NCBI GenBank assembly: GCA_964636705.1
Contig: CAZWUJ010000005.1
Location: 81,679 to 145,678, forward strand
From: VXRJ01 sp964636705
GTDB lineage: Bacteria > Acidobacteriota > Vicinamibacteria > Vicinamibacterales > UBA8438
Direction of reading: 5' to 3'
Length of the DNA: 64,000 nucleotides
Positions 18,150 to 26,620 of the stretch are shown one piece after another. The notes below the pieces were generated by a model. That model ran no database searches. It was given only the letters and a program-made list of their open reading frames with translations, and had not been told where the DNA came from. The first letter of the stretch is position 1. The number at the start of each line of letters is the position of its first letter. Position numbers and translations under genes: made by a program.

Positions 18150-18398
18150 ATGATTAAGGCCAATATCGCCGATGCGAAGGCGCGCCTCTCGACGTATCTG
18201 GAAAAAGTCGAACAGGGTGAGACCGTCGTGCTATGCCGGCGCAACGTGCCGATCGCCGAGATTCGGGCTCTTCCGAAGCCGCCGGCGAAGGAGCGGCCGG
18301 TCGGCATCGATCGCGGGATGAAGGTGCCCGACAGCTTCTTCGAGCCGCTTCCGGACGAAATGCTCCGGGCGTTCGGCGTGGACAACGAGTCGTCGTGA
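18150..18398 (+). CDS. Type II antitoxin, Phd/YefM family
   Basis: An 82-residue protein with the Phd/YefM fold pattern near the N-terminus: NIADAKARLSTYLEKVEQGETVVLCRRNVPIAEI. It is followed by a Pro/acidic C-terminal tail that would wrap the toxin. It is expected to bind DNA through the N-terminal domain and neutralise the adjacent PIN toxin. The stop TGA overlaps the toxin's GTG start. Confidence 0.9.
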   Translation: MIKANIADAKARLSTYLEKVEQGETVVLCRRNVPIAEIRALPKPPAKERPVGIDRGMKVPDSFFEPLPDEMLRAFGVDNESS

Positions 18399-18781
18399 AG
18401 CTGCTGGTCGACACCTGCACGTTCCTCTGGTTGGCGGCCGACGATCCCGAGTTGTCGTCGTCGGCGCGCGCGGCGTGCCGCGCCGCGGAGAACGAGGTCT
18501 ACCTCAGCTCGCTCTCCGCGTGGGAGATCGCGATCAAGTATCGGCTCGGCCGGTTGCCACTGCCGAAGCCGCCCGGGCGCTACGTGGTCGACCGACGCGA
18601 GTGGCTGCAATTGCGACCCTTGGCCTTCGACGAGGCCTGCGCGGCGCACGATGCGCTGCTACCCCCGCACCATGCCGATCCGTTCGACCGAGGCTTGGTG
18701 TCGCAGGCGATCCTGCACGGGATGACCCTCGTAACGCCCGACGCCGACATCGCGCGCTATCCGGCGCCGATACTCTGGTAG
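18395..18781 (+). CDS. PIN-domain toxin (VapC-like ribonuclease)
   Basis: PIN-domain RNase of 128 residues. The acidic metal-binding residues are in place: Asp6 (KLLVDTCTFLW), Glu in SAWEIAIKY, Asp in HADPFDR and Asp in VTPDADI. The GTG at 18395 is chosen because it overlaps the antitoxin stop (GTGA) and the VDTCTFLW start is where the fold begins. A longer frame from 18233 lies inside the antitoxin. Targets of VapC-like toxins are usually tRNA or rRNA, and the target here is unknown. Confidence 0.9.
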   Translation: MKLLVDTCTFLWLAADDPELSSSARAACRAAENEVYLSSLSAWEIAIKYRLGRLPLPKPPGRYVVDRREWLQLRPLAFDEACAAHDALLPPHHADPFDRGLVSQAILHGMTLVTPDADIARYPAPILW

Positions 18782-18831
18782 CGTGATGGCGGAGCGGTCT
18801 GCTACGTCGTGGTACTGTTGACCGTCTCGCC

Positions 18832-19653
18832 ATGGCTGGCCCATCTCCCCCGATGATTCAGGCCATGGGCCTGACGAAGCGCTACGGCGCCGCGGCGGTC
18901 GTCGATGACCTGACCCTCGATGTCGGCGCGGGCGAGCTGGTGGTCCTGCTCGGCGGCTCCGGATCCGGGAAGACCACCACGCTCAAGATGATCAACCGGC
19001 TGATTGAACCGACAGCCGGTTCCATTCACCTCGACGGCGTCGACGTCGCGACGTTGCCGCCGCACGAACTGCGCCGCCGCATCGGTTACGTATTCCAGCG
19101 AATCGGCCTTTTCCCGCACCTGACGGTCGGCGAGAACATCGCGGTGACGCCAGCCTTGCTCGACTGGCCGGCGGACCGGATCGCGCCCCGGGTCGAACAG
19201 TTGCTGCGCCTGGTCGAACTCGATCCCGCCCTGCGGGATCGGTGGCCGCGACAACTCTCGGGCGGCCAGCAGCAGCGGGTGGGCGTGGCGCGCGCGCTGG
19301 CCGCGGAGCCGCGGGTGATGCTGCTCGACGAGCCGTTCGGCGCGCTCGATCCCGTGACGCGCGAACGGCTGCAGACGTCTTTCGTCCGGATTCGCGCCGA
19401 ACTGCACTTGACGGCGCTGTTCGTGACGCACGACATGACCGAAGCCCTGACCCTGGGTGACCGAATCGGCGTGATGCACGAGGGTCGGCTCGTCCAGGTA
19501 GGCACGCCGCACGAGCTGCTCACGAGGCCGGCGAACGCGTACGTGGAACGGATGATGAGCACGCCCCGGCGGCAGGCGGCGGCGGTGGACGCACTGATCG
19601 CCGGCGCCGGGAATGGCGGGGCCGCCGACGGTCGCATGGATGCGCCATGCTGA
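18832..19653 (+). CDS. OpuC/ProV-type ABC transporter ATP-binding protein (EgtV-like candidate)
   Basis: ATPase subunit of an osmoprotectant-type (OpuC/ProVWX) importer. Walker A is GGSGSGKTTTLKMINRL, the signature is LSGGQQQRVGVARALA, and Walker B is VMLLDEPFGALDP, followed by the H-loop FVTHDM. At 273 residues it lacks the C-terminal CBS pair that many osmosensing ProV/OpuCA proteins carry. A later start at 18853 is possible. It overlaps the permease gene by 7 nt. Family homology alone suggests betaine or choline. The nearby egtBD and the fused partner make ergothioneine a second candidate. Confidence 0.9.
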   Translation: MAGPSPPMIQAMGLTKRYGAAAVVDDLTLDVGAGELVVLLGGSGSGKTTTLKMINRLIEPTAGSIHLDGVDVATLPPHELRRRIGYVFQRIGLFPHLTVGENIAVTPALLDWPADRIAPRVEQLLRLVELDPALRDRWPRQLSGGQQQRVGVARALAAEPRVMLLDEPFGALDPVTRERLQTSFVRIRAELHLTALFVTHDMTEALTLGDRIGVMHEGRLVQVGTPHELLTRPANAYVERMMSTPRRQAAAVDALIAGAGNGGAADGRMDAPC

Positions 19654-21182
19654 GTGAACAGATCGCCCTGCTACCGGGCTACCTGACGGCGCACCTGCAG
19701 CTCACGCTACTCGCCCTGCTGTTGTCGACCGCGATCAGTGTCCCGCTCGGCATTGCCGCCACGCGGATCGCCTGGCTGGAACAGCCCGCCCTGGCCGTCG
19801 CCGGTGTCATTCAAACGGTTCCGAGCCTGGCCCTGCTTGCGGTGATGGTGCCCGTCCTCGCCGCGTTCGACCTCCAGAGCATCGGTTTCCTCCCCGCTGC
19901 AATCGGCCTCACGCTGTACGGGATCCTGCCGGTCCTTCGGAACACGGTGACCGGGATTGCCGGGATCGACCCGGCCCTGAAGGAGGCGGCACAGGGGGTC
20001 GGCATGACGTCGCGGCAGCAACTGACGCGAGTGGAGCTGCCGCTCGCGATGCCGGTGATCGTCGCGGGCATGCGAACCGCCACCGTCTGGGTGGTGGGGA
20101 TCGCGACGCTCTCAACCCCCGTAGGGGCGACCAGTCTCGGCAACTACATCTTCAGCGGCCTCCAGACGCGCAACTCGGTTGCCGTGCTGGTCGGCTGTGT
20201 TGCTGCGGCCGGCCTTGCCCTATTGCTCGACGGACTGGTCCGCGCCATCGAGGTATCTCTCACCGCGCGACGCCGCGGCGTGTTCGTCGCGGCGCTGACG
20301 GCCGTCGCCGTCCTCTACGCCTACGCCGGCGCGACATTCGCGGCGCCATTTCTCGGCGGGCGCGACCGGCCGGTGGTGGTCGGTGCGAAGGGCTTCACCG
20401 AGCAGTACATCCTGAGCGAAGCGATGGCGCGCTGGATCACGCGCCAGACCGGCCGTCCGACGCGCCTGGTGCAGGCGCTCGGGTCCACCGTTACGTTCGA
20501 CGCGCTCGAAGCCGGCGAGATCGACCTGTACGCCGACTACACCGGGACGGTCTGGGCGAACATCATGGGCCGGGGCGCCGACGGCGTGATACCCCGGCGG
20601 CAAGCGGTGCTGGCTGAGATCCAGCCCTTTCTCGGGAGCCGTGACATTGCGCTCACCGCGACCTTCGGCTTCGAGAACACCTATGCGCTCGCCGTCCGCG
20701 CCGCGGATGCCGAACGGATGGGCCTCGAAACCATCAGCGACCTCGTGCCGGTCGCGCCCCAACTGTCGATCGGCAGCGACTACGAGTTTTTCATTCGCAC
20801 CGAATGGCCGGCCCTGCGCGACAGCTACGGCCTGGCTTTTGCGGAGCTGCGCACCATGGATCCGACCCTGATGTACGAGGCGGCGGCGACCGGAGAGGTC
20901 GACGTGATCAGCGCATACTCGACCGACGGCCGGATTACCGCCTACGACCTCCATCTGCTGGTGGACGATCGGGAAGCCATCCCGCCCTACGACACGATCA
21001 TCCTCACGGGTTCGCGTCTCGCCCGGGAGGCGCCGGATGTCATCGATGCGCTCCGGCAACTCGACGGAACCATCGACGCCGAGACGATGCGCGCGATGAA
21101 CGGGGAAGTGGACCAGGGCGGCGAGCCTCCAGCCAGTGTCGCCGAGGCATTCGTCGAGAGGCTTGCGTCCGGGGTACGCTGA
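19647..21182 (+). CDS. OpuC-type ABC permease fused to substrate-binding protein (EgtU-like candidate)
   Basis: A 511-residue fusion. Residues 1 to about 210 are a ProW/OpuCB-type permease with the EAA-like loop DPALKEAAQGVGMTSRQQL. After one more membrane segment (about 212-235) comes an OpuAC-type binding domain starting VVVGAKGFTEQYILSE and containing LYADYTGT, a signature of this binding-protein clan. EgtU of Streptococcus pneumoniae and Helicobacter pylori has this same fusion and imports ergothioneine, but choline and betaine transporters (OpuBC fusions) share it. The ligand cannot be decided by eye. It overlaps the upstream ATPase gene and its stop overlaps the next ATG. Confidence 0.9.
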   Translation: MLSEQIALLPGYLTAHLQLTLLALLLSTAISVPLGIAATRIAWLEQPALAVAGVIQTVPSLALLAVMVPVLAAFDLQSIGFLPAAIGLTLYGILPVLRNTVTGIAGIDPALKEAAQGVGMTSRQQLTRVELPLAMPVIVAGMRTATVWVVGIATLSTPVGATSLGNYIFSGLQTRNSVAVLVGCVAAAGLALLLDGLVRAIEVSLTARRRGVFVAALTAVAVLYAYAGATFAAPFLGGRDRPVVVGAKGFTEQYILSEAMARWITRQTGRPTRLVQALGSTVTFDALEAGEIDLYADYTGTVWANIMGRGADGVIPRRQAVLAEIQPFLGSRDIALTATFGFENTYALAVRAADAERMGLETISDLVPVAPQLSIGSDYEFFIRTEWPALRDSYGLAFAELRTMDPTLMYEAAATGEVDVISAYSTDGRITAYDLHLLVDDREAIPPYDTIILTGSRLAREAPDVIDALRQLDGTIDAETMRAMNGEVDQGGEPPASVAEAFVERLASGVR

Positions 21183-21751
21183 TGGTGATGCCCATTTTCG
21201 ACTTCCTCGGTTTGATCGGTCGCGCGGCTCCGGGGCGCGACCAGTCGGCCGAGGCAGACGTCGTTCGCAGCATCGTCACGGAACTGGAAGCCCTGCCGGA
21301 ATCGCGCGCCCGCTATCTCGCGACGTTCGCGTGGGTGCTCGGGCGCGCCGCGCACGCCGACGCGGGGGTGAGCGAAGCCGAAAAGCGCAAGATGGAGGAG
21401 ATCGTCCGCGTCCTGGGCCATCTGCCGGAGCCGCAGGCGGTGCTGGTGGTGGAGATGGCGCGGCACCAGGTCCGGCTGTTCGGCGGGACGCAGAACTACT
21501 CGATCACCCGGGAGTTCCGGGAACTTTCGACGCCGGAGCAACGGATCGAGCTGCTGGAATGCGTGTTCGCGGTCTCGGCGGCGGATGCATCGATCACCGT
21601 GGCGGAAGAGGGCGAGGCCCGGAAGATCTCCAAGGAGTTGGGGCTGACCCACACCGAGTTCATGGCGGCGCGGGCGGCGTACGTGGAGCACCTGGAAGCG
21701 CTGAAGTCGTTGCGGGCGGTGCGCGACGAACCGGCGGACGGCGACGACTAG
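21182..21751 (+). CDS. TerB-family protein
   Basis: A 189-residue cytoplasmic helical protein of the TerB/DjlA N-terminal fold. Two acidic, metal-binding-like helix pairs are visible, AHADAGVSEAEKRKMEEI and VSAADASITVAEEGEARKI, the internal repeat expected of TerB. The start ATG overlaps the stop of the transporter gene (TGATG). Its TAG stop and the TAG of the convergent NHL gene share the same CTAG. Related proteins are annotated as tellurite-resistance-like, but nothing here supports tellurite itself. Confidence 0.8.
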   Translation: MVMPIFDFLGLIGRAAPGRDQSAEADVVRSIVTELEALPESRARYLATFAWVLGRAAHADAGVSEAEKRKMEEIVRVLGHLPEPQAVLVVEMARHQVRLFGGTQNYSITREFRELSTPEQRIELLECVFAVSAADASITVAEEGEARKISKELGLTHTEFMAARAAYVEHLEALKSLRAVRDEPADGDD

Positions 21752-22695
21752 TCCTTCACGTACTTGTGCAGCGCCGGCCGCACGGTGTCGGCGACATAGA
21801 TGTCGCCCGACGGCGTCATCGTCATGTAGTGCGCTTCACCGAACTCGCCCAGCCCCCGGCCCGGCTGTCCGGTTGCCCCGACCGCGTTGCCGTTCTCGTC
21901 CAGCTCCAGGATCTCGCCGGCGAAGCCGCTCACCATGTACATGGTGCCGTCGCTGTTGATGAAGAGCCCGCACGGCAGGCCCTTGTAGGACCACTCCTTC
22001 ACGTAGGTCCCCTCGCCGTCGAAGATCTGTACGCGACGGTTCTGCCGGTCGGCGACGTATACCAGGCCCTCGTCGTCCACGACGATCGAGTGGGGCGTGT
22101 CGAACTCGCTCGGCCCGGTGCCGGGGCCGCCCCAGTTGTGGATCAGATTGCCCTCCGGGTTGAACTTCAGCACGCGCGGAACGCCGCGGCCGTGGCCGAC
22201 AAGGACGTAGATCTCGCCCTCGAGGCCGATGGCCAGATCGGTCGGCTCGTCGAGGAGGGGCGTGTCGTCCACGTCGATCGTCATGAGGACTTCGCCCTCG
22301 GGGTTCATCTTGCGGATCGTGTCGCCATTGACGTCAGTGGTCCAGATGTGTCCCTCGCCGTCGATCCGCATGCCGTGCGGCCGGTCGTACTGCCCCTGGC
22401 CCCACGACCGGATGAACGTTCCGTCGGACTCGAACTCCATCAACGGGTTCGGGCCGCGGTTGAAGACGAGGAGCCGACCGGTCGAGGTCCAGCCGACGGC
22501 GGAAGGCGCACCCATTTCGACGTCAGCGGGGATCTGCAGTCCGGTCTCGACCGGGTGGTATCCCAGGTGCGGCGCATCCTCCATCTGCGCCGGGTCCGGC
22601 CCGTCAAGGACCTGCGCGCCAGCGAAGGAGGCTCCGCTCAAGAGGATGACGACGGAGGTGGCGAACGTCCGGATCAGGCGTGTGTCCGACAACAT
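21748..22695 (-). CDS. Exported NHL-repeat beta-propeller protein
   Basis: Secreted protein of 315 residues with a signal peptide (RLIRTFATSVVILLSGASFAGA). About six NHL/SMP-30-like blades are visible as recurring motifs such as WGQGQYDRPHGMRIDGEGHIWTTD, WGGPGTGPSEFDTPHSIVVD and GRGLGEFGEAHYMTMTPSGD. The ATG at 22695 has GAGGAG about 7 nt upstream, so the longer frame to 22806 is rejected. Such propellers are often lyases or lactonases (peptidyl-hydroxyglycine lyase, gluconolactonase) or scaffolds. The activity here is unknown. Confidence 0.82.
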   Translation of the reverse strand: MLSDTRLIRTFATSVVILLSGASFAGAQVLDGPDPAQMEDAPHLGYHPVETGLQIPADVEMGAPSAVGWTSTGRLLVFNRGPNPLMEFESDGTFIRSWGQGQYDRPHGMRIDGEGHIWTTDVNGDTIRKMNPEGEVLMTIDVDDTPLLDEPTDLAIGLEGEIYVLVGHGRGVPRVLKFNPEGNLIHNWGGPGTGPSEFDTPHSIVVDDEGLVYVADRQNRRVQIFDGEGTYVKEWSYKGLPCGLFINSDGTMYMVSGFAGEILELDENGNAVGATGQPGRGLGEFGEAHYMTMTPSGDIYVADTVRPALHKYVKD

Positions 22696-22761
22696 GGGCA
22701 GCTCCTCGGGATGCTCGGTCAGTTGCGCCGCATTGTAGCATCGCCTCCATGGCGCTCCATG

Positions 22762-22784
22762 GTGCGCCCGCGTCCACGCCGGCA
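22762..22784 (+). repeat. Family A dispersed hairpin repeat, copy 4
   Basis: Matches the 18041 copy except GCCC for GCCG in the left arm. It lies upstream of the NHL gene, next to a family C element. Confidence 0.7.
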
Positions 22785-22796
22785 CTACGCTGTCGT

Positions 22797-22820
22797 GCCC
22801 GACCATCGTCGCCTGCGGCT
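22797..22820 (+). repeat. Family C dispersed repeat, copy 1
   Basis: Begins GCCCGACCATCGT and ends GCCTGCGGCT. Here it extends to ACGATGG, giving the hairpin CCATCGT-N11-ACGATGG (22803-22827). Other copies are at 28848 and 34310. Confidence 0.65.
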
Positions 22821-22853
22821 ACGATGGCCGCCCAACCAGGCCTATCTAGCCGC

Positions 22854-22882
22854 CTGCACCGTTCCACGGCGCAGTCTGCTAG
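22854..22882 (-). repeat. Family B dispersed repeat, copy 1
   Basis: On the minus strand it reads CTAG, CAGA, then a hairpin CTGCGCCGT-GGA-ACGGTGCAG (nine pairs with one wobble). Copies lie at the stop codons of both DUF6152 genes (37276 and 45579). This one stands alone upstream of the serine hydrolase gene. Confidence 0.7.
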
Positions 22883-22911
22883 GCTGACAGCCTGAACCAG
22901 GGGGGAGATCC

Positions 22912-24414
22912 ATGCGCAAGCTGACTGAACGGACGTGGATGGCCGGTCTGGGCGTCCTGGGGCTCGTCGTCGTGGCGGCAGGCGCCGCCGCACAGCAGAG
23001 CCAGGATCAGCGCGAGGCGATGCTGGCCCGCGCCGCCGAGGCGGAACTCGACACCGAGTACGTCGCACCGCCCGGCGACCCGCTCTCGCACCACATCTCC
23101 GGCTTCGCGAAGACGCTGTGCTCAGCCGTCTTCGTCACCGGCCTCGACGCGGACTTCGCGGCCGAGAACGTCGGTTTCTTCAGCGGGCCGTACGAGCATC
23201 GCCGCCACGTCACGCGCCGTGAGGTCGACCAGGACGGCCGGCGCGTTCACCTGACGCTGCCGGACGGGACGATCCGGACGGCGAAACTGAACGGCGACCA
23301 TGGTTGCGTCACCCTGCCGGTGGGCGAGGAAGATGTCTTTTTCGATCCCGTCGACATCCGCACCGCGCTGCCCCCGGCCGAGACCCGTCCCTGGCCGATG
23401 GGCGATGGGATGCCGGACGACCCCCTGCCGCCGGAGATCGACGGCGAGAAGCTGCAGCAGGCGGTCGACGCCGCGTTCGAGCCGGAGGAGGGACTGACCG
23501 CCGCCTTCGTCATCACGCATCGCGGCCGTCTGATCGCCGAGCGGTATGGCCCGGGCATCACGCCCCACACCCCGCTCGAGAGCTGGTCGATGGGTAAGAG
23601 CCTGACCGCGACGCTGATGGGTGTGCTGATTCAGCAGGGCGTGTACGAACTGCATCAGCCGGCGCCGGTCCCGGAGTGGCAGACGCCCGGCGATCCGCGG
23701 CAGGAGATCCGGATCTCCGACATCCTGCGTATGTCGAGCGGGTTGCGGTTCCGGGGCGTCGCGGACCCGGACCTCGACCCGGCGCTCGGCTACCCGGACC
23801 ACCTCTACGTCTATACCGGCTCGGCCAATTCATTCGAGTGGGCGGCGACCCGGCCGCAGCAGTGGCCGCCCAACACCATCGGCCGCTATCGCAACTCCGA
23901 CCCGGTGTTGACCAACTACCTGGTGCGGCTCGGCGTCGAGGGCCGCGGTGACGACTACCTGACCTTCCCGCAGCGCGAGTTGTTCGACAGGCTGGGCATC
24001 CGCGGCTTCGTCCTGGAGACCGACCCCTACGGCAACTATCTGCTGCAGGGCTACGAGCTGGCGCCGGCGCGCGACTGGGCGCGGCTGGGCAACCTCTACC
24101 TGCAGGACGGCGTCTGGGAGAGCGAGCGGATCCTGCCGGAGGGCTTCGTCGACTTCGTCAGCAGCGTCGCGCCCGCCTGGGAGGCGGACGGCAGGCCCAT
24201 CTACGGCGGCTTCTTCTGGATCAATACGACCGGCACGTTCCCGGTCCCGAGGGATGCGTACTACATGTCGGGCGCAGGGGGGCAGACGACCCTCATCATC
24301 CCCTCCCATGACCTCGTTGTCGTTCGCCAGGGCCACTACAGCGGTTCGCGGGAAGGAGGCCAGGCCTTGCGGCGCGCCCTCGCGCTGTTGATGGAAGCGG
24401 TTCCCGAAAGCTGA
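22912..24414 (+). CDS. Class C beta-lactamase-family serine hydrolase
   Basis: Exported hydrolase of 500 residues of the beta-lactamase/esterase/6-aminohexanoate-dimer hydrolase type. The nucleophile motif SxxK is at Ser226-Lys229 (ESWSMGKSL), the YxN motif is Tyr326-Asn328 (GRYRNSD), and a C-terminal GAGGQTTLIIP replaces the KTG box. A signal peptide is visible at 1-28. Its N-terminal 150 residues precede the catalytic domain and resemble no family I can name. Substrate is likely an ester or amide, not necessarily a beta-lactam. The gene stands between two oppositely oriented genes. Confidence 0.88.
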   Translation: MRKLTERTWMAGLGVLGLVVVAAGAAAQQSQDQREAMLARAAEAELDTEYVAPPGDPLSHHISGFAKTLCSAVFVTGLDADFAAENVGFFSGPYEHRRHVTRREVDQDGRRVHLTLPDGTIRTAKLNGDHGCVTLPVGEEDVFFDPVDIRTALPPAETRPWPMGDGMPDDPLPPEIDGEKLQQAVDAAFEPEEGLTAAFVITHRGRLIAERYGPGITPHTPLESWSMGKSLTATLMGVLIQQGVYELHQPAPVPEWQTPGDPRQEIRISDILRMSSGLRFRGVADPDLDPALGYPDHLYVYTGSANSFEWAATRPQQWPPNTIGRYRNSDPVLTNYLVRLGVEGRGDDYLTFPQRELFDRLGIRGFVLETDPYGNYLLQGYELAPARDWARLGNLYLQDGVWESERILPEGFVDFVSSVAPAWEADGRPIYGGFFWINTTGTFPVPRDAYYMSGAGGQTTLIIPSHDLVVVRQGHYSGSREGGQALRRALALLMEAVPES

Positions 24415-24419
24415 CCGGA

Positions 24420-26543
24420 TCAGCGCGGTACCGCGATCGACCCGTAGCGCCGGAAGCGCTCCAGCAGGTCGAGATAACGCTGGTCGGCCTCCGCCACACG
24501 CGGCGCCAGGCGCGAGCGCTGTTCGCGCCACCGCTCAACCAGCGTCGTGGCGGTTTCCCAGGTCTCCAGGTCCTGCTGCGGATCGATGGGCGTGGAGAGA
24601 AGCGCCTCGAGTTGCGCGCGGTGATACTCGATCAACTCCGGCACCGCATCACGCTTCCACGTAGGCTCCTCGCCGATCACGACGTAGATTGGCGCACTAT
24701 GCGCCACCGTCATGTCGCGGGGATCCTGCCGCTCGCCCCAGGCGCGAACCGCGATCCACATACTGCCCTCCGCCGCCACCTCGTAACTCAGCGTGACCGC
24801 GTCGGTTCCGTCGGCTGTTGCCGTCGCCGCGACATCGCCGTGGATGATCAGTTCGAGGCGATCGAGGCGATCGAATTCCGGGTTGAGCCGGGCCGAAGCC
24901 TCTATTTCGAGCGTCGACCCGCGCGTGACGTATAGCTCGGTACCCATTTCCTCCCCATTGACGGAGAGTTCCAGGAAGGGACCGTTGGTGACGTAGGCCC
25001 GGCCGGCGCGGAACTCGTTGAACCACGCGTCCGCGGAGAAGGGGCCGTCCAGCCTGACGTAGGTGCGCTCGACGCCGGGCAGGGTCGGCCCGAAGTACGG
25101 AAAGTCGGCGCCGGCGACTGGCAGCACCCGGTAGCCGAGGTTCAGGAACGAGTACCAGATCTCCGTATTCAGTCGTCCTCCCTGCAGCACCTCGATGAAG
25201 TCGATCAGGCCGAACGGCACGTCCAGGGCCAGCCCGCGTCGTCCGTTGAACAGCTCGCCGAGGTGGGCGTACCCGGTAATTCCGCCCTGCGCGCGCGTGT
25301 TCTCGAAGATCTCGTGGTACTCGAAGAACGAGTCCGGCTCGTGAACGGGGCGCTGGATGTTCCAGTGCATCGTATGGCCCCGCTGCCCGGTCCGGGGATC
25401 CTCCTGCCCTGGCACCAGCACGCGGCCGTCGCGCTCGTAGCGGCCGGCCCGGCCCCATGCGGGTTGCTTGAAGTGCGTGCCGGTGACGTTGCCCATCTCC
25501 AGCAGGTTGGCGACGTAGAGATCCTCGCCGGCAATCTGGCCCCAGACGGCATCGTCGGCCGGCTCGTCGCGCATCAGGTGGACATGGGAGTCGCCCGAGT
25601 ACCAACCGGCGGCGCGCAGGTCGGCGTAGCGCTGGAGGGGGACTGTCACCGTCGTCGTTTCGTCGGCTCGAATCTCGACCGTGCCGCGGTGCGACTGGTA
25701 TTCCGGCCCGCGCGTGACCACGAGCTCGTAGGTTCCCACCGGCAGGCGGCTCTCGTAGTTCCCGTCGACATAGAAGATGAGCCGGTTGTCCGAGGGCCAG
25801 AACGTGCGCGCGTTCACGCGCAGCAGACGGATGTCGTCGGTGAACCGGTGGATGCTCAGCGCCCGTTCGGAAGGCAGGGGCGCGCGCCCCGTGGAGTCGT
25901 ACAGGCCAACCCGCGCCGGGACCTCCGGTCCGCCGTCGCCGTCGCGCACGTCGAGCACGAGGCGGCCGAAACTGGTTGGCGGCTGGGTGGTTCCGCTGCG
26001 CTCGATGGCCACGTCGCACAGGGCGATACCGTCCCTTGCGCCTATCGCAATGTCGGTGCCTCGGACGCCGCGCCCGGAAAACCGTGCGCGGTCGAGGGTC
26101 AGGGTGGTGCTCGCGAACGCGCCGTCCGGCTCGGGGACGAGTTCCTCGGTCACGCCGATGCCCTCGCCGCCGTTCTGATCCCATCCGACCACGAACGGCG
26201 CCGTCAGCCCGGTGGCGTAGGTCAGGGTGAACGTGACCGGTTCATCGATGTCGAAGGCGTAGTCGTCGTCGACGTCGAGGGCGAAGGCCGCGCCGATGAG
26301 GCACGACCGCCCTTCAATCTCCCGCACCTCCAGCATGCGCCGGGTTCCCGGTGTGCCCAGCTCGGTTCGGCTCACCGCGAGCACGCGCGGAATGCGATCC
26401 CGCTGCCACGGCGCCACCTCGACGTAGCGGGCCTCGCTGCCGTGGCCCGCGACGGTCGCGTCATGGACGGTTAACCAGACGACCCCGAGCGTCAGCAGCG
26501 GCAGCAACCCGAGTGCGCTCCTTCGGAAGTGATCGAGCATCAT
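24420..26543 (-). CDS. CehA/McbA-family metallohydrolase (paralogue 1)
   Basis: Exported PHP-fold hydrolase of about 707 residues. A signal peptide (RRSALGLLPLLTLGVVWLTV) precedes AHGSEARY-like sequence, a beta-rich region, then the PHP domain beginning WYSGDSHVHLM, with the HxH metal motif, and continuing through EMGNVTGTHFKQP and GYAHLGELF. CehA and McbA are carbaryl (N-methylcarbamate) hydrolases in this family. Most members have unknown substrates. The ATG at 26543 (next ATG 26540) has a G-rich ribosome site. It lies 77 bp after a paralogue with co-linear architecture, so the pair is a tandem duplication. Confidence 0.85.
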   Translation of the reverse strand: MMLDHFRRSALGLLPLLTLGVVWLTVHDATVAGHGSEARYVEVAPWQRDRIPRVLAVSRTELGTPGTRRMLEVREIEGRSCLIGAAFALDVDDDYAFDIDEPVTFTLTYATGLTAPFVVGWDQNGGEGIGVTEELVPEPDGAFASTTLTLDRARFSGRGVRGTDIAIGARDGIALCDVAIERSGTTQPPTSFGRLVLDVRDGDGGPEVPARVGLYDSTGRAPLPSERALSIHRFTDDIRLLRVNARTFWPSDNRLIFYVDGNYESRLPVGTYELVVTRGPEYQSHRGTVEIRADETTTVTVPLQRYADLRAAGWYSGDSHVHLMRDEPADDAVWGQIAGEDLYVANLLEMGNVTGTHFKQPAWGRAGRYERDGRVLVPGQEDPRTGQRGHTMHWNIQRPVHEPDSFFEYHEIFENTRAQGGITGYAHLGELFNGRRGLALDVPFGLIDFIEVLQGGRLNTEIWYSFLNLGYRVLPVAGADFPYFGPTLPGVERTYVRLDGPFSADAWFNEFRAGRAYVTNGPFLELSVNGEEMGTELYVTRGSTLEIEASARLNPEFDRLDRLELIIHGDVAATATADGTDAVTLSYEVAAEGSMWIAVRAWGERQDPRDMTVAHSAPIYVVIGEEPTWKRDAVPELIEYHRAQLEALLSTPIDPQQDLETWETATTLVERWREQRSRLAPRVAEADQRYLDLLERFRRYGSIAVPR

Positions 26544-26620
26544 CCCCATTCTCCCCCCCGGTCGCGGCGGTTGCCGCGCGCCGGAGCAGTCCGGTTGTCC
26601 ACGATGAAGGTCCTGCCTAC

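Noticed and set aside
18832..19653. Naming the ATPase and permease genes egtV and egtU outright
   Set aside because: The architecture is shared with choline and betaine importers. Ligand residues cannot be judged without alignment.
21136..22887. 583-codon plus-strand frame through the TerB-like and NHL genes
   Set aside because: It covers two well-supported genes in another frame and has no family resemblance.
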